Below, one piece after another: positions 33,829 to 42,332 of a DNA stretch of 64,000 nt. Origin of the DNA: Mesorhizobium sp. M1B.F.Ca.ET.045.04.1.1 (GTDB lineage Bacteria; Pseudomonadota; Alphaproteobacteria; Rhizobiales; Rhizobiaceae). A program made the translations under genes and the position numbers. The notes under the pieces were generated by a model, which saw nothing but the letters and a program-made list of their open reading frames with translations, was not told the DNA's origin and did not search any database. The stretch lies in assembly GCF_003952465.1 (NCBI RefSeq), contig NZ_CP034448.1, positions 5,185,001 through 5,249,000 on the forward strand, read 5' to 3'. Positions within the stretch are counted from its first letter, which is position 1; every line of letters begins with the position of its first letter.

Positions 33829-35349
33829 ATGCCTTTGCTACGCTCGGACACAGCGGACAAATTCATAGTGGACCGCAGGAGACCGCATCGCAACAGCGAT
33901 GTGGCGCGCGCGGTGCGCAGGACGCGTGACCGCCTTTCGCAGCAGGCCGGCAGCCTCGACTTCGACCGCGAACTGCTGAAGCTGCACGCACGCGCCATGG
34001 TGGTCAGCGCGGCGGCGATACCACTGCTGGTGCTTACCGTGGCGGCGATCGGCCGCCTTTCCGGTGTTGGTAATCAGGTTGCCATCTGGGCTCTCTTCAC
34101 GCTGCTTTGCTACACCATCGTCGCCCTCATGGCGCGGCGCGTCGAGCGGACGGAAGCAGCCGAACTCGACCCGGTGCAAACGCGCCGCGACTTCCTGATC
34201 GGCCATTCGCTGTGCGGCCTCGGCTGGGCCTGGTTCGCCTGGCTCGGCTGCGACACGTGCCAGGTCGACCAGTTCCACGTCGTCAAGGCGATGGTGCTTC
34301 TGGTTGCCATGGCGACGACCGCGGTCATGGCGTCGTCGCTGGGCGGCGCCCTGCTCGCGACCTTCGCCGTTCCTGTCGCCGTCTATGTCTACGCGGTCCT
34401 GCGCCTATGGATGCCGATCGAAGGGATCATGGCGGCGCTTCTGGTCGCTGCCCTGCCTTTCTTCGGCTATGTCGCGCGCCATCTCAACCAGGCCTCGTGG
34501 ATGGTGCTCTCTTTCCGCTCGGAAAAGGACGCGCTGATCGCAGAGGTGGAGACGGCGAAATCGATGTCCGACGAGGCACGGCGGCGCGCCGAGGACGCCA
34601 ATCTGGCGAAGTCGCGCTTTCTCGCCTCGATGAGCCATGAGCTCCGAACGCCGCTCAACGCCATCCTTGGTTTCTCCGAAGTGATGGCCAACGAGGTGCT
34701 CGGGCCGATGAACAACCCGACCTATCGCGACTACGCGCACGATGTGCACGAATCCGGCCAGCACCTGCTCGACCTGATCAACGAGATCCTCGACCTGTCG
34801 CGCATCGAGGCCGGCCGCTACCAGCTCAACGAGGAGCCGGTGGTGCTCGTGACGATCGTCGAGGACTGCTGTCACATGATGGAGCTCAGGGCGCGCAATA
34901 AGGACATCCGCGTTATCCAGGAGTTCGAGACGACCTTGCCGCGTCTGTTCGGCGACGAGCGGGCCATCCGGCAGATCACGCTCAACCTATTGTCCAATGC
35001 GATCAAGTTCACCGCGTCGGGAGGCGAAGTCCGCGTGCGCGTCGGCTGGACAGCGGGCGGCGGTCAGTACATCTCGGTCAAGGATAACGGCCCGGGCATC
35101 CCGGACGAGGAAATCCCGGTGGTGCTTTCCGCCTTCGGCCAGGGCTCGATCGCCATCAAGAGCGCCGAACAGGGAACCGGCCTCGGTCTGCCGATCGTGC
35201 AGGGGCTGCTCGACATGCATGGCGGCGAATTCGAGCTTCACTCCAAGCTGCGCGAAGGCACGGAGGCCATCGCCATTTTCCCGCTGAGCCGGGTGATGGA
35301 GGAATTGCCGGCCCTGCCGACCAAGGCGGTTGCGGCGCGCCGGCGCTAA
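33829..35349 (+). CDS. Membrane sensor histidine kinase (PleC/DivJ/PdhS-like)
   Basis: A 506-residue kinase. The N-terminal basic region is followed by about six transmembrane helices (residues 58-235) without a large periplasmic domain. A HisKA domain with the phosphorylated His270 in SHELRTPLNAILGFSEVM and a HATPase_c domain (NAIKFTASGG; DNGPGIP; GTGLGLPIV) follow. Sequence around the H-box resembles alphaproteobacterial cell-cycle kinases of the DivJ/PleC/PdhS group. No response-regulator gene is adjacent, so it is an orphan kinase. Confidence 0.9.
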   Translation: MPLLRSDTADKFIVDRRRPHRNSDVARAVRRTRDRLSQQAGSLDFDRELLKLHARAMVVSAAAIPLLVLTVAAIGRLSGVGNQVAIWALFTLLCYTIVALMARRVERTEAAELDPVQTRRDFLIGHSLCGLGWAWFAWLGCDTCQVDQFHVVKAMVLLVAMATTAVMASSLGGALLATFAVPVAVYVYAVLRLWMPIEGIMAALLVAALPFFGYVARHLNQASWMVLSFRSEKDALIAEVETAKSMSDEARRRAEDANLAKSRFLASMSHELRTPLNAILGFSEVMANEVLGPMNNPTYRDYAHDVHESGQHLLDLINEILDLSRIEAGRYQLNEEPVVLVTIVEDCCHMMELRARNKDIRVIQEFETTLPRLFGDERAIRQITLNLLSNAIKFTASGGEVRVRVGWTAGGGQYISVKDNGPGIPDEEIPVVLSAFGQGSIAIKSAEQGTGLGLPIVQGLLDMHGGEFELHSKLREGTEAIAIFPLSRVMEELPALPTKAVAARRR

Positions 35350-35350
35350 A

Positions 35351-35452
35351 GCATGTCTCCCGAAAATGGGGACCGGTTTCGGGACAAAGACATGGGTAAA
35401 ATCAAGAACCTAAAGCGCGCGGAGCGAATCTGAAAGATCGCAACGCGCCTTA
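35351..35452. repeat. Rhizobial palindromic intergenic element, copy A
   Basis: The stem GCATGTCTCCCGAAA (35351-) pairs with TTTCGGGACAAAGACATG (ending 35394). It is followed by a second stem, TAAAGCGCG with CGCGCCTTA, that ends at the cobT stop. The same composite occurs at 37563 and 42616. It lies between the convergent kinase and cobT genes, where it could terminate both. Confidence 0.8.
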
Positions 35453-36445
35453 GTTGCGAACAACTACCGCCATGCCGGAACTGGTAAGCGCCGCGGCCTT
35501 CACAAGACCTGCGGCAAGTCCAGCCCCCACCCCTTCGCCGTGACTGACGCCGAGATCAAGCAACGGCTCGAGCCCAAGCCGTTCGGCGATCTTGGCATGG
35601 CCGGGCTCCGGCGACAGGCTGGCGAGCAGGCAATGGTCGAGCGCACCGGGATTGGCCCTGTGCAGAACCGAGGCGGCGGCCGTCGAGACGAACCCGTCAA
35701 GCAACACCGGGATCTTCTGCATGCGGGCTGCCAGAATGGCGCCGCAGATCGCCGCGAGCTCGCGGCCGCCGACCCGGCGCAACGCTTCGAGCGGATCGTC
35801 AAGGCTGGAGCCGTGGAGGGCCAGTGCCCGGTCGACCGCGTCGGCCTTGCGCGCCACCATCGTCGCATCCGCGCCCGATCCCGGCCCGACCCAGTCGGCG
35901 CCCTTGCCGCCGAACAGCGCCGCGCACAAGGCGGCCGCAATCGTGGAATTGCCGACGCCGAGGTCGCCCAGGCAAAGAAGGTCGGCACCGCCGGCGACGG
36001 CTTCCATGCCGAAGGCCATGGTGGCGGCGCAGCCGCGTTCGTCGAGCGCCGCTTCCTCGGTGATGTCCCCGGTCGGAATGTCGAGTGCCAGATCGAAGAC
36101 TTTCAGGCCGAGATCGTTGGCGATGCAGACCTGGTTGATTGCCGCACCGCCGGCAGCGCAGAGTTCGACGGCATTGGCGGTCGCCGAAACGGGCCGCGGC
36201 GAGATCGCATGCCGGACAGCGCCGTGATTGCCGGCAAAGATCGCCACAAGAGGCCGGTTTACCGCCGGCGGCGCACGCCCGCTCCAGGCGGCCAGCCAGG
36301 TCGCGATATCCTCGATGCGCCCAAGCGAGGCCTTTGGCTTGTCGGTCTTGGCGAACAGCGTGCGGATACGGGTTTCGGCGGCGACGTCCGCCGTCGGCAG
36401 CGTCGCGAGCAGGGTGCGGAAATCATCGAAAGGCTTGGCGGTCAT
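35450..36445 (-). CDS. cobT: Nicotinate-nucleotide-dimethylbenzimidazole phosphoribosyltransferase CobT
   Basis: A 331-residue enzyme that makes alpha-ribazole phosphate for the lower ligand of cobalamin. The family signatures IFAGNHGAVRHAISPRP-like N-terminal strand, the GVGNSTIAAAL loop and the C-terminal HGEGVGAGLA with the catalytic Glu are all present. The open frame extends 261 codons upstream, but the ATG at 36445 fits the family length. It is divergent from DUF1289. No cobalamin riboswitch was seen upstream. Confidence 0.95.
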   Translation of the reverse strand: MTAKPFDDFRTLLATLPTADVAAETRIRTLFAKTDKPKASLGRIEDIATWLAAWSGRAPPAVNRPLVAIFAGNHGAVRHAISPRPVSATANAVELCAAGGAAINQVCIANDLGLKVFDLALDIPTGDITEEAALDERGCAATMAFGMEAVAGGADLLCLGDLGVGNSTIAAALCAALFGGKGADWVGPGSGADATMVARKADAVDRALALHGSSLDDPLEALRRVGGRELAAICGAILAARMQKIPVLLDGFVSTAAASVLHRANPGALDHCLLASLSPEPGHAKIAERLGLEPLLDLGVSHGEGVGAGLAAGLVKAAALTSSGMAVVVRN

Positions 36446-36601
36446 ATCGGTCTCATTGCAGGAACAGGCAGCGGCATAGCCGCCTTCGCTGCCCGGCACA
36501 ACCGCCCGGCAATGCCGCGAAAGCACCGGTGGGCGGCGCATTGCGGAGGGCTTGCATTGGCTTTGTGGTTGCACCATGTGGAGTGAAGGCAAGAGAACAG
36601 C

Positions 36602-36832
36602 ATGACCGCCATCGAGTCTCCCTGCATACTCGTCTGCTCGATCGACATGAAAACCGGCTTCTGCTTCGGCTGCGGGCGCACGCGCGATGAGATCGCGACC
36701 TGGCTCACGATGACGCCGGAAGTCCGGCGGACGGTGATGGCCGAGTTGCCGGCGCGGCTGGAGACGGTCGAACGCCGGCCCCGCCGCGAAACGCGGCGCG
36801 TCCGCATGGCGCGCGAGCGCGGCATGTTGTGA
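36602..36832 (+). CDS. DUF1289 Cys-rich small protein
   Basis: 76 residues. The N-terminal half carries four Cys in CILVCSIDMKTGFCFGCGRT, a DUF1289 signature that may hold a metal or iron-sulfur centre. The C-terminal half is rich in Arg. It is divergent from cobT, a common rhizobial arrangement, and 24 bp ahead of the aspartic protease on the same strand. The function is unknown. Confidence 0.88.
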   Translation: MTAIESPCILVCSIDMKTGFCFGCGRTRDEIATWLTMTPEVRRTVMAELPARLETVERRPRRETRRVRMARERGML

Positions 36833-36856
36833 GCAAGGACTGAGAGAGGGCTGGCC

Positions 36857-37561
36857 ATGAGTCGCCTGTTCTGGATCGTCATGCTGGTGATCGGCGCCGG
36901 GCTGATCCTGCTGATGATGAATGATTCCGCCGGCCGTACCTTCGGCATCGAGAACCACGATTTCAGCCGGCTGATCTGGGTTGGCGTCCTGGTAACGGTG
37001 ATTGGCGCCAGCCTCGTTCGCTCGGGCCGGCCGCTCGGCGACATGGCGCGCAATATCGGCGTCTGGGCGGCCATCGTGCTGGCGCTGATTGCCGGCTACC
37101 AATACCGCTACGAGCTTCAAGACGTTGCCAGCCGCGTGACGGCCGGCCTTGTTCCGGGAAGCCCGCTGGCGCTGGGCGTTGACAATGGCCGCGCCACCGT
37201 CACGCTCGACAAGGCCGACAACGGCCATTTCGAAGCGCGAATCCTGGTCAACGGTACTCCGGTGCGGACGGTTGTCGACACCGGCGCGACCAGCACGGTG
37301 CTGACGGCGCAGGACGCCCAGGCGGCCGGGTTCAATCCGGCGGCGCTCAGCTACACCGTGGACGTTTCGACCGCCAACGGCATGGCTCGCGCGGCGACGG
37401 TCAGAACCGATGAAGTGGCGATCGGCGGCATCGTGCGCAAGGACATGCCGGTCATGGTGGCGGCGCCCGGCATGCTCGAGCAGAGCCTGCTCGGCATGAA
37501 CTTTATCAGTTCGCTGTCGGGCTTCGACGTGCGCGGAGACCGCATGGTGCTGCGCGATTAA
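36857..37561 (+). CDS. Membrane-anchored retropepsin-like aspartic protease (TIGR02281 type)
   Basis: A 234-residue protein with three N-terminal transmembrane helices (LFWIVMLVIGAGLILLMM; LIWVGVLVTVIGASLV; IGVWAAIVLALIAGYQ) and a retropepsin-like domain. The single active-site motif VDTGATSTVL carries the catalytic Asp; the enzyme would work as a homodimer. The closing LGMNFISSLSGFDV strand is typical. The substrate is unknown. Confidence 0.9.
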   Translation: MSRLFWIVMLVIGAGLILLMMNDSAGRTFGIENHDFSRLIWVGVLVTVIGASLVRSGRPLGDMARNIGVWAAIVLALIAGYQYRYELQDVASRVTAGLVPGSPLALGVDNGRATVTLDKADNGHFEARILVNGTPVRTVVDTGATSTVLTAQDAQAAGFNPAALSYTVDVSTANGMARAATVRTDEVAIGGIVRKDMPVMVAAPGMLEQSLLGMNFISSLSGFDVRGDRMVLRD

Positions 37562-37562
37562 A

Positions 37563-37664
37563 GCATGTCTCCCGAAAGTGGGAACCGGTTTCGGGACAAA
37601 GACATGCGTAAAATCAAAAACTAAAGCGCACGGAGCGAACCTGAAAGATCGCGACGCGCTTTAG
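37563..37664. repeat. Rhizobial palindromic intergenic element, copy B
   Basis: Same composite as at 35351: a GCATGTCTCCCGAAA stem with TTTCGGGACAAAGACATGC, then CTAAAGCGC paired with GCGCTTTAG. It begins two bases after the aspartic protease stop, so it likely ends that transcript before the bufferin operon. Confidence 0.8.
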
Positions 37665-37790
37665 ACCCTCAAGCCGGTTCGGCCACCGCCTTGCCGAGGC
37701 CGGCCTTATGGCTTTGCTTCAGGTGCATTTGTGCCGACCATTCCTGAGCCCAACTACACGAATTCGTGAACCGCGGCGATCTGAACCGCC

Positions 37791-37816
37791 GTAACCTCAG
37801 AAGGCGCCGCCGCGAA
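37791..37816 (+). promoter_or_regulatory. ECF-type (SigF-like) promoter of the bufferin operon
   Basis: GTAACC (37791-37796), exactly 16 bases, then CGAA (37813-37816). This matches, as I recall it, the SigF consensus of Caulobacter (GTAACC-N16-CGAA) and is in general ECF form. It lies 73 bp before the bufA ATG, in the same transcript direction as the sigma and anti-sigma genes, so the operon would be autoregulated. Confidence 0.7.
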
Positions 37817-37888
37817 CCTCCAGAAGAACCTGCCGCTTCCAGCATCGCCGGGGAGAAGGTTCGTCCAACAATGCCAATGGAGGATAGC

Positions 37889-38221
37889 ATGTCAAACCGC
37901 CTGATTTCCGCTGCCGTCGCCAGCGCCTTTGCCGCAGCCATTGGCGCCGCCGCCATCGGCTCCGCATCGGCCGCTATGAGCGAGGCAGAAATGATGAAGA
38001 TGCGGGAGATGACCAAAAAGGAGGTCGCTTCCGGCAAAATGGAGAAGTGCTTCGGCGTGGCGCTGAAGGGCCATAACGACTGCTATGCGGGCGCTGGAAC
38101 CACCTGCGCGGGCACCTCCACCAAGAACTACCAAGGCAATGCCTTCAAGCTGGTGAAGAAGGGAACCTGCACCGCCATGACCACGCCCAATGGCCATGGC
38201 TCGCTGAAGCCGATCGGCTGA
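37889..38221 (+). CDS. bufA: Bufferin-type RiPP precursor (DUF2282)
   Basis: A 110-residue precursor with a signal peptide (about 1-29, ending SASAA), acidic linker and a core with four Cys (54, 65, 73, 94). The surrounding MEKCFGVALKGHNDCYAG and GTCTAMTTPNGHGS segments are the DUF2282 signature. In bufferins, the adjacent MNIO enzyme converts Cys into thiooxazole-type groups, and the exported peptide binds copper. TGGAGGATAGC precedes the ATG. It heads a nine-gene run behind an ECF-type promoter. Modification here is inferred from the family. Confidence 0.93.
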   Translation: MSNRLISAAVASAFAAAIGAAAIGSASAAMSEAEMMKMREMTKKEVASGKMEKCFGVALKGHNDCYAGAGTTCAGTSTKNYQGNAFKLVKKGTCTAMTTPNGHGSLKPIG

Positions 38222-38288
38222 TCCCCAGGAAACCCCGGCGGATGGCGAGGCCATCCGCCTCCTATCCGTGACTTTCCGGGAGATCGAC

Positions 38289-39152
38289 ATGAACATACCT
38301 CAGCGCGCCGGAGTGGGACTTAAGCCGCAGCACTACCGCGAGATCCTGGAAACTGTGCCGGATATCGGCTTTTTCGAGGTCCACGCCGAAAACTACATGG
38401 GGGCGGGCGGACCGCCGCACCGCTACCTTGCGGCGGTGCGCGAGCTTTATCCGCTGTCGCTGCACGGCGTCGGCCTGTCGATTGGCGCGGCCAGGCCCCT
38501 CGACCAAGACCATCTGAGGCGCCTGAAGGACCTGATCGCCCGCTACGAGCCTGGGCTTTTCTCCGAGCACCTCGCATGGTCGAGCCATGGCGAGGCGTTT
38601 CTGAACGATCTACTGCCGATGCCCTACACCAAGGAAACGCTCCAACGCATCGCCTCTCACATCGACGAGGTGCAGGAGACGCTCGGCCGCCAGATGCTGC
38701 TGGAAAATCCTTCCACCTACGTCGCCTTTGCCGAAAGCACCTATGCCGAGCCCGATTTCATCGCCGAGGTGCAGCGGCGCACCGGCTGCGGTCTGCTGCT
38801 CGATGTGAGCAACGTCCACGTCGCTTCGACCAATCAGCAATGGGATCCCTTCGCCTATATCGATGCCTATCCGCTCGTCGCCGTGCAGGAAATACACCTT
38901 GCCGGCTTCACGCCGGAGACCGACGAGAAACAGCGGCCGCTGCTTATCGATACCCACAACCGACCGGTCGACCCGTTGGTTTGGCAGCTCTACACCTACG
39001 TGATCGGCAAGCTCGGTCCCACGCCGACGCTGATCGAATGGGATGCCGATTTGCCATCATGGGGCGAGCTGCACGCCGAGGCCATGCGGGCCGAAGCGCA
39101 TATGAAGTCTCACGCGACACCGCAGGAGGTGCGCCTTGCAAGGACTGGCTGA
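38289..39152 (+). CDS. bufB: MNIO-family (DUF692) RiPP maturation enzyme
   Basis: A 287-residue TIM-barrel enzyme of the multinuclear non-haem iron oxidase (MNIO) family that oxidises Cys in the precursor peptide. Likely iron ligands are visible: His59 (SLHG), His94 (SEHL), Glu139 and Asn140 (LLEN), Asp172, Asn175 and His177 (DVSNVHV), His203 (EIHLAG), Asp221 and His223 (DTHN) and Glu250. The ATG at 38289 has GGGAG before it. It lies 67 bp after bufA and overlaps the partner gene by 17 bases. Confidence 0.95.
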   Translation: MNIPQRAGVGLKPQHYREILETVPDIGFFEVHAENYMGAGGPPHRYLAAVRELYPLSLHGVGLSIGAARPLDQDHLRRLKDLIARYEPGLFSEHLAWSSHGEAFLNDLLPMPYTKETLQRIASHIDEVQETLGRQMLLENPSTYVAFAESTYAEPDFIAEVQRRTGCGLLLDVSNVHVASTNQQWDPFAYIDAYPLVAVQEIHLAGFTPETDEKQRPLLIDTHNRPVDPLVWQLYTYVIGKLGPTPTLIEWDADLPSWGELHAEAMRAEAHMKSHATPQEVRLARTG

Positions 39153-39927
39153 ACGGCAGCAGGACTTCGCGATGGCCCTGCTCGATGCTGCTCGCGCCAC
39201 GCCGCCGGGCATCGTGGGTCCCGATGGCTTACCGAGTCCACGCCGCTTTGCGGTCTATCGCAACAACGTCGTGGCCGGCCTCATCGAGACATTGAAGGAA
39301 AACTACCCGGCGGTTCATCGTATCGTCGGGGACGAATTCTTCCGCGCTATGGCCGGGCAATTCGCAACGGCCCATCCGCCTCGGTCTCCGATCATGCTCG
39401 GCTACGGGTCGGGTTTCCCGGAATTCATTGGTGGATTCGAGCCTGTGGCGGCGCTGCCCTATCTCGCCGACGTGGCGAGGATCGAGCGCGCCTGGATCGA
39501 GGCCTATCACGCGGCCGATGCGGAACCGCTTACAGCCGCCGATCTCCTCGCCATCGAACAGGATCGCCTCGCCCAGGTGAGGCTGGCGCTCCATCCTTCG
39601 CTGCGTGTTACGCGATCGCAGTTTCCCGCCCTCACCATCTGGCGCATGAACATTGCGGGCGGCGAGCCTGCACCCGTCGATCTCGAAGCTGGCGGCGAGG
39701 ATACTCTCATCATCCGGCCGGGCGCAGAAGTCGGTGTTCACCAAATCCCGATGGGCGCCGCGGCCCTTGTCACGTGCCTGGGCGCCGGCAGGCCAGTAGT
39801 GGCCGCGGCTATCGCAGCGCTTGAGGTCACGGTCTACTTCGATCTCAGCGCGACGTTGGCCGGACTGATTGAAGCCGGCGCCTTCGTCGGTTGGAGCCTC
39901 GAACGGGATGCCGCAGGTGAGCCATGA
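39136..39927 (+). CDS. bufC: DUF2063 partner protein of the MNIO enzyme
   Basis: A 263-residue protein with the N-terminal DUF2063 domain (SPRRFAVYRNNVVAGLIETLKENYPAVHRIVGDEFF). The C-terminal half would bind the precursor leader, as in other MNIO systems. The start is TTG at 39136, supported by AGGAGGT eight bases upstream and by the overlap with bufB. Its stop overlaps the next start (ATGA), so the chain is translationally coupled. Confidence 0.93.
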   Translation: MQGLAERQQDFAMALLDAARATPPGIVGPDGLPSPRRFAVYRNNVVAGLIETLKENYPAVHRIVGDEFFRAMAGQFATAHPPRSPIMLGYGSGFPEFIGGFEPVAALPYLADVARIERAWIEAYHAADAEPLTAADLLAIEQDRLAQVRLALHPSLRVTRSQFPALTIWRMNIAGGEPAPVDLEAGGEDTLIIRPGAEVGVHQIPMGAAALVTCLGAGRPVVAAAIAALEVTVYFDLSATLAGLIEAGAFVGWSLERDAAGEP

Positions 39928-40409
39928 CGATCTCAGCTCCGGAACTCGTCCGTACACTGACAAGGCGGCTTTCCTCGGTTGCCGTGGCTGTGGCGCCCCT
40001 GTTTCTGCGAGCAGCACTCGCGGTGCCGTTTTTCCGCTCAGGCCTTACCCGCTGGGACGGTTTCCTGCAGCTCTCGGACAGCACCGTCTATCTGTTCGAA
40101 CAGGAGTTCAAGTTGCACATCTTCGGCGCCGAGTATGGTTTCCCCATGCCAGATGTCGTGGCCTATCTGGTCGCGACCGCCGAACTCGTTTTGCCAGTGC
40201 TGCTGGTCCTGGGCCTCGCCACCCGCTTTGCCGCGCTGGCGATGCTCATCATGACCGGTGTCATCCAGCTTGTGGTGCCCGATGGCTGGGCCAACTTCCA
40301 CCTGCCCTGGGCCGCCATGGCGATCTCCATCATCGCCCTGGGCGCAGGGCCGATTTCCCTCGATCGGCTGATAGCCTTACGATTTGCTTCGGAGGCACAC
40401 CGGCAATGA
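39924..40409 (+). CDS. DoxX-family membrane protein
   Basis: 161 residues with about four transmembrane helices and the DoxX signature (FLRAALAVPFFRSGLTRWDGF near residue 27). DoxX proteins occur next to MNIO/DUF2063 pairs, and in Caulobacter the bufferin operon ends with one. The exact role, perhaps electron or thiol handling at the membrane, is unproven. Both ends overlap neighbours by ATGA. Confidence 0.9.
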   Translation: MTISAPELVRTLTRRLSSVAVAVAPLFLRAALAVPFFRSGLTRWDGFLQLSDSTVYLFEQEFKLHIFGAEYGFPMPDVVAYLVATAELVLPVLLVLGLATRFAALAMLIMTGVIQLVVPDGWANFHLPWAAMAISIIALGAGPISLDRLIALRFASEAHRQ

Positions 40410-41011
40410 CCACCAAACCGGTGCTGAAACTTGTGCGGGCGCCGGCTGTTCCCTCGCTGCAGGTGCGAGAACTGGATTGGTCGATCCTCATGGCCAGGGC
40501 TCAGGACGGTGACGCCGATGCCTACCGGCGGCTCCTGGAGAGCATCACTCCATATCTCCGCGCTCACGCGGCGCGCTGCCACCGCAATCCCAGCGATATC
40601 GAGGATGCGGTGCAAGATATACTGCTCAGCCTGCATACCGTGCGCCGGACCTATGATCCGGCGCGGCCGTTCGGTCCCTGGCTTACGGCCATTGCCCGGC
40701 GCAGGCTGATCGACCGCCTGCGCCGCCAGGGCCGCCGCCGGACCTACGAAACGGAATTTGAATCTGCTCACGAAACCTTTGCCGATCCGCCCGCGAACCT
40801 TGAGGGCATGACGGATATCCATGAGATTGCGGCGGCCCTCGACCGCCTTCCTGCCGGACAGCGCGAAGCCGTCCGGCTCACCAAGATCGAAGGGCTGTCG
40901 CTGAAGGAAGCCTCGGCGGTGAGTGGTACGAGCGTGGCGGCGCTTAAAATCGCCACTCACCGCGCCATCCAGCGTCTGCGGCGATTCTTCCATGGCGGGA
41001 GTGAAACATGA
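40406..41011 (+). CDS. sigF: ECF RNA polymerase sigma factor, SigF-like
   Basis: A 201-residue extracytoplasmic-function sigma factor. Sigma region 2 (YRRLLESITPYLRAHAARC; SDIEDAVQDILLSLH) and region 4 (LPAGQREAVRLTKIEGLSLKEASAVSGTSVAALKIATHRAIQRLR) are complete. The start is the ATGA overlap with DoxX. The next gene is an NrsF-type anti-sigma factor, the pairing known from the Caulobacter heavy-metal sigma factor SigF. It likely drives the promoter at 37791 and so its own operon. Confidence 0.93.
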   Translation: MTTKPVLKLVRAPAVPSLQVRELDWSILMARAQDGDADAYRRLLESITPYLRAHAARCHRNPSDIEDAVQDILLSLHTVRRTYDPARPFGPWLTAIARRRLIDRLRRQGRRRTYETEFESAHETFADPPANLEGMTDIHEIAAALDRLPAGQREAVRLTKIEGLSLKEASAVSGTSVAALKIATHRAIQRLRRFFHGGSET

Positions 41012-41664
41012 TCCCCACGGATGATCTCATTTCCGCGCTTGCGGCCAATCTGAGACCGGTCAGGCGGCTGCGCCCACCGCTGCTGCGCGCCGCCGGTTTC
41101 CTGCTTCTGGCCGCATTGATCCTCACGATGATCGCCGCTGGCCATGGCTGGCGACCAGGCCTCCTTGTTCGCCTGGCCGATATCCGCTTCGCCGTGAGCC
41201 TCACAGGGGCTGTCCTAACCGGCATCCTTGCCGCGGTCGCGGCATTCTTCATCAGCCTTCCCGGCCGTTCACGTCATTGGCTTTGGCTGCCGCTTCCGGC
41301 GCTTGCCTTGTGGCTTTTCTCGATCGGCTATCAGTGCCTGCGCTTCTGGACCCCGATGGTTCCCGGTAGCGCGGCTCCTGGTGAGACGGCCTCCTGCATT
41401 GCCACATTGGTGCTGACCAGCCTGCCGTTGTCGCTGGCCTTGGCTCTGATGCTGCGCCATGCCGCCAGTTTCAACCCAGCGCCGGTGATCTTCGCCGCAA
41501 GTCTCTCCGTGGCTGGAATTACTGCCGCGGCGCTTACCCTGTTCCATCCAATCGACGCCAGCATCGAGATTCTGATGTTCAATCTTGGCACCGGATTGTT
41601 GATCATGCTGTCGGGCGCCGCCATCAACCTGTTCCTGTCGAGCCGCGTGGAGATGCCGGAATGA
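41008..41664 (+). CDS. nrsF: NrsF-type (DUF1109) anti-sigma factor
   Basis: A 218-residue inner-membrane protein with six transmembrane helices, matching DUF1109/NrsF. Two Cys, at 110 (IGYQC) and 130 (TASC), are the candidates for the metal-sensing pair described for Caulobacter NrsF. In the resting state it should hold the sigma factor; metal or thiol attack on the Cys would release it. The four-base overlaps on both sides show coupling with sigF and merT. Confidence 0.92.
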   Translation: MIPTDDLISALAANLRPVRRLRPPLLRAAGFLLLAALILTMIAAGHGWRPGLLVRLADIRFAVSLTGAVLTGILAAVAAFFISLPGRSRHWLWLPLPALALWLFSIGYQCLRFWTPMVPGSAAPGETASCIATLVLTSLPLSLALALMLRHAASFNPAPVIFAASLSVAGITAAALTLFHPIDASIEILMFNLGTGLLIMLSGAAINLFLSSRVEMPE

Positions 41665-42041
41665 TCGGACCATCGCCCGTCAGCAACCCAACGACATCAT
41701 GGACTGGCCTGTCGTTCGCTCTTGGCGGCCTTTCGGCAGGTCTCCTCGCCTCCGCCTGCTGTATCCTTCCACTCGCTTTCGCACTCGCCGGGATTAGCGG
41801 CGCCTGGATCGCGCGCCTCACCGCGCTGGCGCCCTATCAGCCGTACTTCCTGACGCTCGCAGCCGTCTCCATCGCTCTCGGATACTGGCGCTACCGCCGC
41901 AGTGAAGCGGCCGCCTGCGATCCAGGCTCCCTCTGCGCCAGCCCCGTTTATCGCCGTTCCACCCGATGGATTCTGTTGGCCGCGAGCCTGATTGCAGCGT
42001 CGGCGGCCGCTGTCGATCTCTTCGGACGGCTCAATTCGTAG
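41661..42041 (+). CDS. merT: MerT-like mercuric transport protein
   Basis: A 126-residue membrane protein with three helices. The vicinal Cys pair Cys33-Cys34 (SACCILPL) lies in helix 1, and a second pair, Cys86 and Cys92 (ACDPGSLCASP), lies in the loop after helix 2. Both pairs are diagnostic of MerT, which takes Hg2+ from MerP. It overlaps nrsF by four bases. No mercuric reductase (merA) is present, so the metal may be other than mercury. Confidence 0.9.
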   Translation: MIGPSPVSNPTTSWTGLSFALGGLSAGLLASACCILPLAFALAGISGAWIARLTALAPYQPYFLTLAAVSIALGYWRYRRSEAAACDPGSLCASPVYRRSTRWILLAASLIAASAAAVDLFGRLNS

Positions 42042-42050
42042 GAGGTCCCC

Positions 42051-42332
42051 ATGCGCATTGCGATTGCAATCGCTGTCCTGCTCCTCGTCGCCGCGCCCGC
42101 TGCTGCCGGACAGCGCACGGCCACATTCTCGGTGCCCGACATGACATGTCCGCTCTGCCCGGCCACCGTTACGACCGCAATCAAGCACCTCGACGGCATC
42201 GTCTCCGTTTCAACCGACGTCGATGCCAAGACCGCGACGGTTGTCTTCGACGACAGCAAGACGAGCCCAGCAGCGATCGCCGATGCTTCCACAAACGCCG
42301 GCTATGCAGCAGCCTTGGTGAATGAGCAATGA
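42051..42332 (+). CDS. merP: MerP-like periplasmic heavy-metal-binding protein
   Basis: 93 residues: signal peptide to PAAAG (about 20) and one HMA domain. The metal-binding motif is MTCPLCP with Cys33 and Cys36. It passes the bound ion to MerT. GGAGGTC lies just before the ATG. Its stop overlaps the next gene by ATGA. Confidence 0.93.
   Translation: MRIAIAIAVLLLVAAPAAAGQRTATFSVPDMTCPLCPATVTTAIKHLDGIVSVSTDVDAKTATVVFDDSKTSPAAIADASTNAGYAAALVNEQ

Noticed and set aside
36446..36601. Possible cobalamin riboswitch upstream of cobT
   Set aside because: No convincing B12 box or surrounding helices were found; a partial GCCAATGCAAGCC match is not enough.
35450..37228. An N-terminally extended cobT frame of 592 residues
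   Set aside because: The added part overlaps DUF1289 and the aspartic protease on the other strand and has no homology; the family length fits a start at 36445.
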